NCBI RefSeq assembly: GCF_009002475.1
Contig: NZ_AP019860.1
Span: forward strand, 2,232,001 to 2,296,000
Length of the DNA: 64,000 bases
Reading direction: 5' to 3'
Origin: Candidatus Uabimicrobium amorphum
Lineage (GTDB): Bacteria > Planctomycetota > Uabimicrobiia > Uabimicrobiales > Uabimicrobiaceae
The translations under genes and the position numbers were made by a program. Below the pieces are notes generated by a model. The model was not told the DNA's origin and ran no database searches. It saw only the letters and a list, made by a program, of their open reading frames with translations. Positions 1 to 9,100 of the stretch are shown here, one piece after another; position 1 is the stretch's first letter, and each line of letters starts with the position of its first letter.

Positions 1-1068
1 GAAGTACAGCGTTTTGTGGACCACAAAAAAGCACGTGGTATTAAAAGTGTTGTTCTTTACACAGATGTAACCGGTAAGACAAAAGAAGATATCCAAGAAG
101 CGATCAAGAAAGAGTACGACAATCCTGCAGATGGTATTACTCCCTCTTTCTTACTTCTAGTGGGTGATAAAGAACACATTCCTACTTTTGATGGAACAGA
201 AGGTTACTACGTAACTGATTTGTACTACGCCACAACACAAGGAAAAGATCATCTTCCTGATCTTCTTCATGGTCGATTTTCTGCACAAACCCTAACAGAC
301 CTAAGAAATCAAATTGACAAAACCATTGCTTACGAAAGTGGTACTCTACCTGACTACAGTTTCCTAAAAAGAGTGGTAATGACCGCCGGTTGGGATAGCT
401 ACTGGGCAGTAAAAAGAGGATATCCACATATCCGTTATGCAGAAAAGTATCATGTCAATGCGAAACAAGGTTATGAAAATGTAAAACAAAATACATTTTT
501 GTCCGCAGGCTCACACCAAAATGAGAAAGAAATCATTGCGGCGGTTAGCAAAGGTGCTGGACTTTTTAACTATACAGCGCACGGAACCGAGACAGACTTC
601 AACGATCCACAATTTACCATTAGAGATGTCAACAACTTGACAAACTTTAACGAGTATTTGGTTGTGATCGGTAACTGCTGCTTAACCAACTCATTTGAAG
701 TAGAAACTTGTTTTGGCGAAGCATGGCTACGCGCTGCTGGCAAAGGTGCTGTTGGCTTTATTGGTGGAAGTAGTTATACTTACTGGGATGAAGATCTATG
801 GTGGGGTACCGGAAACGTTGCGATTACCTCTAGCATAGACGAAGGTAATCCACCGAAACGCGAAGACACAGGCGTTGGTGCTTACGACTCCACTTTTGAT
901 AAGAAAAATTATTTTACAAATGCAGGTATGATGCTTGCTGGTAACATGGCGGTAATGCAAGCGGATTCTTACTTGACAAAGTACTATTTTGAAGTATACC
1001 ACTTGATGGGTGATCCAGGTTTACAAGCGTACTGGGCAACTCCAAGTGTACCTCCAACAAGTAAGTAG
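1..1068 (+). CDS. Gingipain-like C25 family cysteine peptidase, C-terminal part (5' end outside window)
   Basis: The frame is open from base 1, so the gene starts upstream; the GTG at 16 is only an internal codon. The product carries the hallmarks of the C25 (gingipain) catalytic domain: a His in the motif TAHGTETDF (His codon at 580-582) and, about 30 residues later, a Cys in VIGNCCLTNSFE (Cys codons at 676-681). GEAWLRAAGKGAVGFIGGSS follows. Family members are secreted or surface cysteine endopeptidases. The protein ends soon after a HLMGDPGLQAYW segment with a short Pro/Thr/Ser tail and no evident C-terminal sorting domain. The substrate cannot be told. A strong hairpin follows the stop codon. 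Family assignment is fairly secure; activity is inferred from the His/Cys pair. Confidence 0.8.
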   Translation, partial: EVQRFVDHKKARGIKSVVLYTDVTGKTKEDIQEAIKKEYDNPADGITPSFLLLVGDKEHIPTFDGTEGYYVTDLYYATTQGKDHLPDLLHGRFSAQTLTDLRNQIDKTIAYESGTLPDYSFLKRVVMTAGWDSYWAVKRGYPHIRYAEKYHVNAKQGYENVKQNTFLSAGSHQNEKEIIAAVSKGAGLFNYTAHGTETDFNDPQFTIRDVNNLTNFNEYLVVIGNCCLTNSFEVETCFGEAWLRAAGKGAVGFIGGSSYTYWDEDLWWGTGNVAITSSIDEGNPPKREDTGVGAYDSTFDKKNYFTNAGMMLAGNMAVMQADSYLTKYYFEVYHLMGDPGLQAYWATPSVPPTSK

Positions 1069-1075
1069 TGTCACA

Positions 1076-1107
1076 AAACTTTACGAGGAAATTTCCTCGT
1101 AAAGTTT
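1076..1107. terminator. Bidirectional intrinsic terminator
   Basis: A perfect 32-base palindrome with 16-base arms (AAACTTTACGAGGAAA and its complement) lies between two convergent genes, starting 7 bases after the peptidase stop and ending 7 bases before the DUF4239 gene stop. The A-rich and T-rich arm ends can serve as U-tract in either direction. Confidence 0.85.
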
Positions 1108-1114
1108 ATATTGT

Positions 1115-1897
1115 TTATATCTTACCATCATCTCCACGATGAAGATTCTTCTGTAAATCAACAAACAAATCGGCCTTTAATCGCCAGCTTCCTTTAAATG
1201 GATTGTTTAAATCCTGTATCATACCGTAAATCATCGTTACGACAAAGGCAACAAATCCGTTCAAAGCAACGATCATCGAAAAACTTCCTACGGGTACTAA
1301 CATGAAGACAATGATCACTGCCCAAGATAATAGTAGCATCACATGGAGTAAAGAGCGTGGTAACGCTTCGCTACATGCGGTTAGTCGCTCAGTACGCAGC
1401 GTTGTCACACGTCCTACCACTTCGATGAGTTTGCTCAACGCGAGGTGATCGCTCTCATTGCCAATACTTATTTTGTGAATGCTGGTCATGAGATCATAAA
1501 TCTCATCCGAGGTATCGACATGTACTTTTTGGCGTTTCATCATCGATGCCCACTCGTTGTTTACTAGTGAATCGACGTAAATCTTTAGTTTATCCTTCAC
1601 GTTTTGTACCGCTTCTTCTTGATTATCTACGTACAACAAAAAGTCACGAAGATCTTGAAGACTATTTACTTCCTCTGCTAGGTGGTCCTTGATTTTGGTG
1701 TAGTTATCTAACACAACCAACATCACGAAACCCGACATTACCGCGTAAATAGTACCCAGAATACTAAAAAATATCTCAAAGCCTCCGGTGTCACTTGCCT
1801 TGGAAACAGGTAACAATTCATGAGGATACGAGTGGATATAGTAACTACCACCAATAGCGGCTAGCGTAATAAGTGCTGCGCGTATATACATAAACAT
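1115..1897 (-). CDS. DUF4239 (bestrophin-like) membrane protein
   Basis: A 260-residue protein with two N-terminal hydrophobic segments, a charged helical middle and two C-terminal hydrophobic segments followed by LNNPFKGSWRL. This layout matches DUF4239/bestrophin-like proteins, which end in a similar PF-G motif. Typical features visible are the segment ILGTIYAVMSGFVMLVVLDNY, then EEVNSLQDLRD. The ATG at 1897 is chosen because TTAGGAGAAAAT ends right before it; the frame also has an ATG at 1921 that would add eight residues. The function of the family is not established; an ion channel role is only suggested by the bestrophin resemblance. It is monocistronic and convergent with the upstream peptidase. 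Confidence 0.75.
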   Translation of the reverse strand: MFMYIRAALITLAAIGGSYYIHSYPHELLPVSKASDTGGFEIFFSILGTIYAVMSGFVMLVVLDNYTKIKDHLAEEVNSLQDLRDFLLYVDNQEEAVQNVKDKLKIYVDSLVNNEWASMMKRQKVHVDTSDEIYDLMTSIHKISIGNESDHLALSKLIEVVGRVTTLRTERLTACSEALPRSLLHVMLLLSWAVIIVFMLVPVGSFSMIVALNGFVAFVVTMIYGMIQDLNNPFKGSWRLKADLFVDLQKNLHRGDDGKI

Positions 1898-2091
1898 ATT
1901 TTCTCCTAAGTATGATTCCATTTTTAAGTCACTTTCTTTATAGGAAAGAAAACCTAGCCGGAATCATTCTCAACCAATACAAAATATAAATCATAATACA
2001 ATAACTATAAAATTACCGGTTGATCATAGCAAGTATTATTTGTACAATGACAAAAATCTTAAGTTTCTACTATTATTGAAAGTTAAATTCC

Positions 2092-3297
2092 GTGAAAGTC
2101 ATACAACGTTATATTCTTCTAGAGTTGCTAAAGTCATTTATTTTGACGTTTGTTGTCCTCACATCGATTGTTTTTGTCATTTCTACATGGCAAATTATTC
2201 GTTACTACGGTGAGTACTTGCAAATAACAACCATTCTTTCGGCCATCCCTTTTGTAATAGGTAAATCGATTTCTTTTACTCTGCCGATGTCTCTTCTCCC
2301 TGCTGTGACGATTACCTACGGACGTATGACTCATGAAAACGAAATTCTCATACTGCGTACCACAGGAATATATGCAATTTCGTATTTAATTCCCGCTTTC
2401 ATCATTGGAGTTTTTTTTAGTTTAGTGTGTTTGTATTTAAATTGCGAAATTATACCGTGGATGAACAAAAAGCGCGACGCGTTAACTCGCTATGCTGTAG
2501 AACTTATTATTTCGACCTCATTCAGTTCGGGACAAAATACGATAGACTTTATTCCCGATGTCAAAATTCGCTATGACTCCCTAAGTCGCGGAAAGTTCAA
2601 CAAACTTTTTATTCAAAGACTCGATATTCAAAAATTCGACACTCCCAAAAACGACACCGACGCAAACAAGCAGTATGTCAGTCAAGAAATTATTGCTCAG
2701 TCGGGAAGTTTAGTATTTGATACCACAAAGAACATTATCAATTTCCAACTCGAAAATGGAGTAATATCACATATCGATCGCGAGCATGAGTTCGGTAAAA
2801 CCATTGTAGAAAAACGCTTTTCATTTAAATACATCTCCATACCAATTCAACTTTATGCTCCAGAAAACGAAATGGCTGACCGTGCCAAATACAAACGCAT
2901 AGGTGCACTCATTCGCGATACGCGAAAAATGGGCGAACAAATAGAACGATTACGTGCCTCAGGAAAAATTCCACAAAAGTTTGACTCACACAACCGTCTT
3001 TATAAAACCTACTACCAAGACCGCGTTGCCATCCATGAAAGATTCTCCAATGCATTTACTCCTATTATCATCATATTGATTGGTGCTCCATTGGGAATTT
3101 TAATACGTCACAGTAATCCTCTTGTCGCTTTTGGCGTAAGTGCAATACCAATGTTTGTTTTTTACTACCCGATGATGATGGTTGGCCGAACATTAGGAGA
3201 AGAAGCGATACTTCCGGCATTTATCGGCGCTTGGATGTCGAATGTGTTCATGCTAATTTTGGGCTTTTTTCTCATTATATACATCTCGCGAAAGTAA
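2092..3297 (+). CDS. LptF/LptG family (YjgP/YjgQ) LPS-export permease
   Basis: A 401-residue membrane protein. The N-terminus (IQRYILLELLKSFILTFVVL) is typical of YjgP/YjgQ permeases, followed by TLPMSLLPAVTITYGRMTHENEI, which matches the conserved P..L..A....GRL..D.E motif. There are three hydrophobic segments in the first half, a roughly 150-residue periplasmic jellyroll-like middle, and three more segments at the end, the usual LptF/G topology. These proteins pair with LptB ATPase to extract lipopolysaccharide from the inner membrane. Only one permease is present here, so F versus G cannot be settled. It starts with GTG, with only a weak ribosome site. It supports a diderm host. Confidence 0.88.
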   Translation: MKVIQRYILLELLKSFILTFVVLTSIVFVISTWQIIRYYGEYLQITTILSAIPFVIGKSISFTLPMSLLPAVTITYGRMTHENEILILRTTGIYAISYLIPAFIIGVFFSLVCLYLNCEIIPWMNKKRDALTRYAVELIISTSFSSGQNTIDFIPDVKIRYDSLSRGKFNKLFIQRLDIQKFDTPKNDTDANKQYVSQEIIAQSGSLVFDTTKNIINFQLENGVISHIDREHEFGKTIVEKRFSFKYISIPIQLYAPENEMADRAKYKRIGALIRDTRKMGEQIERLRASGKIPQKFDSHNRLYKTYYQDRVAIHERFSNAFTPIIIILIGAPLGILIRHSNPLVAFGVSAIPMFVFYYPMMMVGRTLGEEAILPAFIGAWMSNVFMLILGFFLIIYISRK

Positions 3298-3757
3298 GGC
3301 GCATACTCTACAGAATTCCGATAAAAAAACTTCTATTCTTTTTTGTCGATAATTCCTTGTTTATCTCTAGGGCCTCTCTTTAGTACTTAGTTGATGTCAT
3401 TCGCAACTTTGCGAGAACCACAATAGCGTTAAATTGCACAAAATGACTTCTTGACATGAGCAATCATAATCGTGTATCATGATCAACAATTTGCTATGCG
3501 TGTCACATTATTTAAAAAACGATAAAAGCACAAAAATACCCAAATCTCTATACCCACAAATGTGTATATGCAAAACGAAAATTCATTGTATTTCTTTGTA
3601 AATATACTGAATTCTCATTTTCGCAGAAGACCATCCCAAAGTAAGAGAGGTAATTTTCGTGTTTTGCGGTTTTCTAAAAAAGTGACCATTTCATCAAAAA
3701 ATTTAGTCTAGTTATATTCTAGATTGCTTGAATATTCAAGTTTTGGAAGGATAACCC
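3298..3757. other. Intergenic region, 460 bases
   Basis: No gene was found. Just after the permease stop, bases 3313-3355 can fold into an imperfect A/T-rich hairpin that may terminate the upstream transcript. A good sigma-70-like promoter sits at 3451-3480 (separate entry). A short palindrome TCTAG-N7-CTAGA lies at 3707-3723, just before the ribosome site of the next gene. Confidence 0.5.
3451..3480 (+). promoter_or_regulatory. Candidate sigma-70 promoter of the PEGA-like repeat locus
   Basis: TTGACA at 3451-3456 and TATCAT at 3475-3480 are separated by 18 bases. It would give a leader of roughly 270 bases before the GTG at 3758. Match to the consensus is good, but the distance to the gene makes the assignment uncertain. 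Confidence 0.35.
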
Positions 3758-4123
3758 GTGAAACAAAAAATTCTTTTGAATATTTTCATATTAGGATTGT
3801 CTATATTAGTACTAACGTCATGTTGCAACTACACAGCCAAGGAGGACTTCTATATAACAGAAGATCCAGTTACGAATGTAGATGAACAAGCTGTTGCTCA
3901 AGTAACAGTCTTAAAACGTGGTTTTTATTTCTTGTGGTTTATACCATTTAAACGCGGATGTGAAGCTTACGCCAAAGATCTAATGGAGAAAAAGGTTCGC
4001 GAAGCGTACAAGGGCAAAGCGGTAGGAGTCGCTGAATACAAAATCATCGACGAATACAATATGTCATTGTTTTGGTGGACAACGGGAACAAAGGTCACCG
4101 GAAAAATCATTGTAAAGAAATAA
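3758..4123 (+). CDS. Small lipoprotein of unknown function
   Basis: A 121-residue protein with a clear type II signal peptide: Lys-rich start, hydrophobic stretch, and lipobox LTSC followed by a second Cys. After processing about 100 residues remain, including the aromatic segment FYFLWFIPF and FWWTTGTKV. I do not recognise the family. The GTG start is supported by GGAAGGAT upstream. It ends 15 bases before the next lipoprotein gene, which has its own AAGGAG site, so the two are very likely co-transcribed. The tight linkage suggests a role with the repeat lipoprotein downstream, but nothing in the sequence gives the role. Confidence 0.7.
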   Translation: MKQKILLNIFILGLSILVLTSCCNYTAKEDFYITEDPVTNVDEQAVAQVTVLKRGFYFLWFIPFKRGCEAYAKDLMEKKVREAYKGKAVGVAEYKIIDEYNMSLFWWTTGTKVTGKIIVKK

Positions 4124-4138
4124 CAAGGAGTTTGCCTA

Positions 4139-5896
4139 ATGAATAAAAAACTTTCATGGTTGTGTATAGGGGCTTTGGTTTTCGCACTAATCGGCTGCGA
4201 TTGTGTTCGTATTAAACGCTTGGCCGGAGAACAACACATTTACGAAAATCAAAATAACTTAACAGTTAAAAATCAAGATGAGAATCCACTTGTGATTCCT
4301 GAAAGCCAAACAGTTGTCGTAAACAACAGTGGTGATGGTGACAAAGAGACAAACGTTACCAATAACCTTGGTGATGGTAATGGCGATGGTGGATTAGACA
4401 GTAACTGGCAAGATAGTGAGATTGGTGGAACAGCATACCACGATGACACAGGTATGCGTGGTAATACACAACTTGATAATACCACCACCGACTCCATGAA
4501 TGCAAAAAACATCAATTTAATTGTGAATGTTATGGCCGATTATCCACGTGGACCACTAGAGTCAAACACGATTATGCTTGACGGTGCACAAATTTACTCT
4601 CCACACAAGGTGGGCCCAGGACAAAAAACTCTTGAGGTCAGTGCCAATGGTTATCAATCGGCATCTAAGGTCATCAATGTTCCTAAAGGTAGTACAGAGC
4701 ATATCGTTGACGTTGAACTTCTTGCCAAACCACGTCCGGTGAAATTTCAATTTAAAGACAGTAAAACAGGAAAAAACATTCGTGCAGACCAAGTGATTAT
4801 TGGTGCGAGCACCGTACGTGATGGTGGAAAAGTCAAGCCTGGTAAGCATACATTGGAGATTTCCAAAAAAGGTTATCAGACATATATCGGTTCTATCACA
4901 ATAGATCCAGGAACTTCTCCATATGTAATCCGTCGTAAGCTAGATCCAGAAAACCGTACCGTAACACGCATCAAGTGGATCATTTACACTGAGTATCCAG
5001 CACAGGAAGAAATTCCGGTACCAGAAACTGTACTACTCGACGGTGCAGAGATCGAGCAAGGAAATAAAATTTCCAGTGGTAGTCACCAAATTATTGTCAA
5101 GCACCCTGGACACGAAACACTACGCAAAAACATCAGTGTTCCGGCAGGAATGAAAGTGTATACATTTAAAGGAACAATGGCCACACTGCCACGTCGTGTA
5201 GAGTCAAATGTGACCTATGATGTTCCTCCTCCGTCATCTTTGGGAGATACCTCGATAACACTAGTCTCTCAACGTTCGGGAAGAACCATCAATGTGACTG
5301 ACAATACTTCTGTGAAGCCCGGTGAATATAAACTAAAAATCAGCAAGCGTGGTTATCTACCTGTGGACAAAACCATACGTATTTATCCACTACTTTCGGC
5401 ATACAACATCGAAGAAATGCTCGAAGCAAAGCCTGTGAAGATTCGTACAATCATCAACTATGATATCAATCCTCCGGCGAACCTACCTCGCCCAAGTGCT
5501 GTATTTGTAGGACGTAGCGTTCAGTTTAAAATATTCGATGGCGGAAGTATCAAGCCAGGTCGTTACAGCTACAAGATTACACAACCTGGATATTTGATGC
5601 AAGGTGGACAAAAGCAAATAAACATCTTGCCGAGTGAAGACGTTTATGAGATTCGCGAAAGCATGAATGTGCAGCCACGTCAAATATCGTTTGATATCAA
5701 CCAAAATGGTATTTTGGTCAACATCCAAGAGATTTTCATCGACGGAGAAAAAGTAACTTTTGACAAGACTTTTACTCCAGGTAAACAATACCGATTAGTC
5801 GCAAAATTTAGAGAATACCAAACCGTACAGAGAACCATCACCATAACACCCGGTGAAGGACCGTTTAGATTAAACGTTCCTCTTGTACGTAAGTAA
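4139..5896 (+). CDS. Lipoprotein with six PEGA-like repeats
   Basis: A 585-residue protein with a lipoprotein signal (lipobox ALIGC), then about 100 residues rich in Asn, Gly and Asp that look like a flexible stalk (GDG and NN motifs). Six repeats of about 80-90 residues follow. Each repeat has a core of the form KPGxYxLxIxKxGY, then an I-P-G/S segment, and ends near a PRxV junction. This resembles PEGA-type beta-sandwich domains. The last unit is a divergent cap (core FTPGKQYRLVAKFREY), and the protein stops directly after it. The same cap ends the repeat arrays of the two giant proteins downstream, so the three are paralogues differing in repeat number. Likely displayed on the outer membrane. 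A strong terminator follows. Confidence 0.8.
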   Translation: MNKKLSWLCIGALVFALIGCDCVRIKRLAGEQHIYENQNNLTVKNQDENPLVIPESQTVVVNNSGDGDKETNVTNNLGDGNGDGGLDSNWQDSEIGGTAYHDDTGMRGNTQLDNTTTDSMNAKNINLIVNVMADYPRGPLESNTIMLDGAQIYSPHKVGPGQKTLEVSANGYQSASKVINVPKGSTEHIVDVELLAKPRPVKFQFKDSKTGKNIRADQVIIGASTVRDGGKVKPGKHTLEISKKGYQTYIGSITIDPGTSPYVIRRKLDPENRTVTRIKWIIYTEYPAQEEIPVPETVLLDGAEIEQGNKISSGSHQIIVKHPGHETLRKNISVPAGMKVYTFKGTMATLPRRVESNVTYDVPPPSSLGDTSITLVSQRSGRTINVTDNTSVKPGEYKLKISKRGYLPVDKTIRIYPLLSAYNIEEMLEAKPVKIRTIINYDINPPANLPRPSAVFVGRSVQFKIFDGGSIKPGRYSYKITQPGYLMQGGQKQINILPSEDVYEIRESMNVQPRQISFDINQNGILVNIQEIFIDGEKVTFDKTFTPGKQYRLVAKFREYQTVQRTITITPGEGPFRLNVPLVRK

Positions 5897-5912
5897 TAAT
5901 ATATAGAAACAC

Positions 5913-5940
5913 AAAGTGGACTTTATACAAAGTCCACTTT
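5913..5940 (+). terminator. Intrinsic terminator after repeat lipoprotein
   Basis: Perfect 12-base arms (AAAGTGGACTTT and complement) around a 4-base loop, 16 bases after the stop codon. The arm ends in TTT, but there is no long T run after it. Confidence 0.75.
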
Positions 5941-6154
5941 GCCCAGGTTAACCTTCCACAAAAAAGAAATGACATTTTTTGTTATTTGCACTATTATTTT
6001 TTAACATTCTTTTATATAATTTAATTCCTTTTTACTCGTAAATTTTCTCCTAGAAGTTATTTGTCAACAAAAATGTACAAATTACGTATATGTGATTGTA
6101 TGCTTTTTTTCACAAATACTTTTTTGATAACAAAATTTTGAAAAGAGAGTTTTT

Positions 6155-9100
6155 ATGGCAGAAGAAAGAGATCCCAAGAAGCCAAAACAAAGACACAGGC
6201 TCTTGGTTAATCCACAAGAACTAGGACTTACTGCACGTATCAAAACAGCTCTCCTTCAGCAAGATATGGGAATTACGCAACGCATTAAAAAAGCCGTTGG
6301 TAAAACGCAGGACAAAGAAGGTTTCTTCGAAATGAAGAAGTTCATCTTTGCTGCGCTTTTAACCTTACTTTTTTTCTGCATTATTTTTGCGTACTTGGGA
6401 TTGCGTACACGCTATGTGAATGTAGCGGTTCTTTATCCTGACGGTTCAAAGGGTAAGGGAGAAGTTTCTGTTCCCTTTTACTCTTCCCAAAGCAATATGA
6501 AGGCACCAGCTTACGAGCGGCAAGTCGTGTATGAACGTACTGATGTTTACGGTAAAGACCTTTTAGACAGTGAATTCGAAGTATATACCAAAGATAACAA
6601 GGTCGAAGATAAGCACAAGTTACAACCAGGGACTTATAAAATCAAAATCAGTAAAGACGGTTATAAGCCCATTGATAGACCAGTGACCATCAGTGACAAG
6701 AAAGTAACAGTATTAGTTAGTCTACAACCAATCGTCGTTCCTAAACGCCGTTTGGTACTTCACATTAACGATCCCCTGTTTGGGGGCCAACCGTTAGAAC
6801 CCGACGATGTAGTTATTGTCGGTGAAAAAAATAAATCTATCAAAAACACTCTCATTCGCAGCGGTAGTTATGTTGTTCGCGTTATTAAAGAGGGTTATGA
6901 ACCACTCGAAACGACAATTGATGTTCCCGACGATGGTGTGGTAAAGAAAAAAATTACTTTACAATACAAGTTCCGTCCGGTACGTCTACTTGTTGATGAT
7001 GGTGTTTGGGAAGAAGGAAAAGAGCCGGTACTAAAAGGGGAAGACGTTGTCATTACCCAAGAAAATAAGCAAATCAACTACCGCGATACTCTTTTACCTG
7101 GTCGCTACACCCTTGAAATTAACCGTGATGGTTACAAACAAGTACGCGAAAACATTAAAATCTTACCAGGAGAAACACTCGACATCCACCGCGTTAAGAT
7201 GCGCCCTCTACCACGCAAGGTATTGGTGCAAATGAACTACGATGTTATTCCTCCTGACAAAATTGCACCTGATAAAAAGTATTTGATCGATTTAGATAGC
7301 GTAAACAAAATTACGATTCCGATTACCGATGAAACAGTTGCTCCTGGAAACTACAATGTTGTAGTGGAAAAAGCCGGTTATAAAAAATACAGTAAACCGA
7401 TTTTCATCGAGCCTAATAGTCGTCCTTATATCGTCAAAGCACACATGGTATCCGTTACCAAATACATGCTGTGGAAAATTTTCTCTGACTTTGATGTAGA
7501 TCCTACCCCAAATCCAGATGAAATGGATGTGATGGTAGATATCCGCAAAAAAGGTTACAAACCAGTGGAAGATTTGCAAAGATCACTTCCAGCGCAAAAA
7601 CTTGAAATTGAAGTACGCGTTGACATGGAAACAATTCCACGTAAAGTGATTCCTGAAATTTCAGCGGACAACGTGCTGGGTGTAACCACTCCAGACATTA
7701 TCAGTCTTGCGCGTATCATAAATGGTAACGAAAAAGAAACCGTTGATGTTGCGACCAAGGCACCGTTCAAGCTGTACAAACCAGGACGCTATCGTTTACG
7801 CATTCGCAAAGTTGGTTATGAGCCAATCGACGAAGAAATCATTATCTTTCCAGATGACAAACAATATGTAATCAAGAAAGAACTTGTATCGATTCGTCGT
7901 GAGCTAGTCATTGACGTGAATTCGGATTACGATCCAGATATCAAAATCAAACCGGATTCGATGCTTGTAAACCGCAAAGACGCCGAAGATGGTTACAAAG
8001 TAAAACCTGGAAAACACACACTTGTTCTCAACAAAGCCGGATACTATCCGATTGAGAAGGTGATTGATGTAACTCCTGGTAGTGAACCTTATATCATCAA
8101 AGGCCAATTCAATGCGAAGCCACGTGAAGTTCACCTTGAGATTTATGGTGGGATTGAAGATCCTAACAATCCTGATGCCCAAGAAGGTATTTCCAAACTA
8201 GACAACGTGAAAGTAACCATTGGTGGTAACGAAGTCCGTCACGGCGACGCTGTTCCGCCGCAAAAGGTTAACGAATTCCGCGTTGAGCGCGAAGGTTTCG
8301 AAGTATATACCTTTGAAGGTCCAATCGAACCTTCAGAAGATCCTTATATACTAAAGACTACACTACGACCAAAAACACGACGTGTTCTTCTCCACGTAAC
8401 CGCTTCTTTTCCAAAAGGAATCGACCTCATGCCTCTAGACACAAGTACTCTAGGCAACGAGACAATTCAAAAAGAAAGCGAAGCCAAACCTGGAAGATAC
8501 GAACTTGTTTTAGGTAAAACTGGTTACGAAACGATCGCGAAGACTCTGGAAATTGAACCTTCCGAAGAGCCATACAGAATCATCGAAATAATGAAGCCTA
8601 AGCAACGTGCGTTGACTTTGGACGTTAGCTACGATGTTCCTCCTGAGAATCCAAATATTTCGCAAACTGTTCGCCTAAAAGGGGAAACAATTGCGTTTGA
8701 CAAAATTGTAAGAACCAATGATAAGATAGATCCGCACAACTACCGCTTGGAAATCGTTGCCGATGGTTACGAACGTGTGACAGAAGCGATGACCATCAAT
8801 CCAGCAGAAACCGCGTATCTACTCAAGAGAGAATTGGTATCTTTACCACGTCAAGTGATTTTCCGCGTAACTTCGGACTACGAAATGATGCCAAACCTAC
8901 AAGATTACCAAATCTTAGTCGATGGTAATCCAGTAGAAAACATCACCAAAATAAAGCCTGGTGTACACACTCTAGTGATCAACAAAGCCGGCTTCCACTC
9001 AATTAACGATGAGTTTAAACTACTCGCAGGAACTGAAGACTATGTGATCCAAAAGCAAATGGTATCTATGGCACGCGTTGTACGCGCACAAATTACCGAC

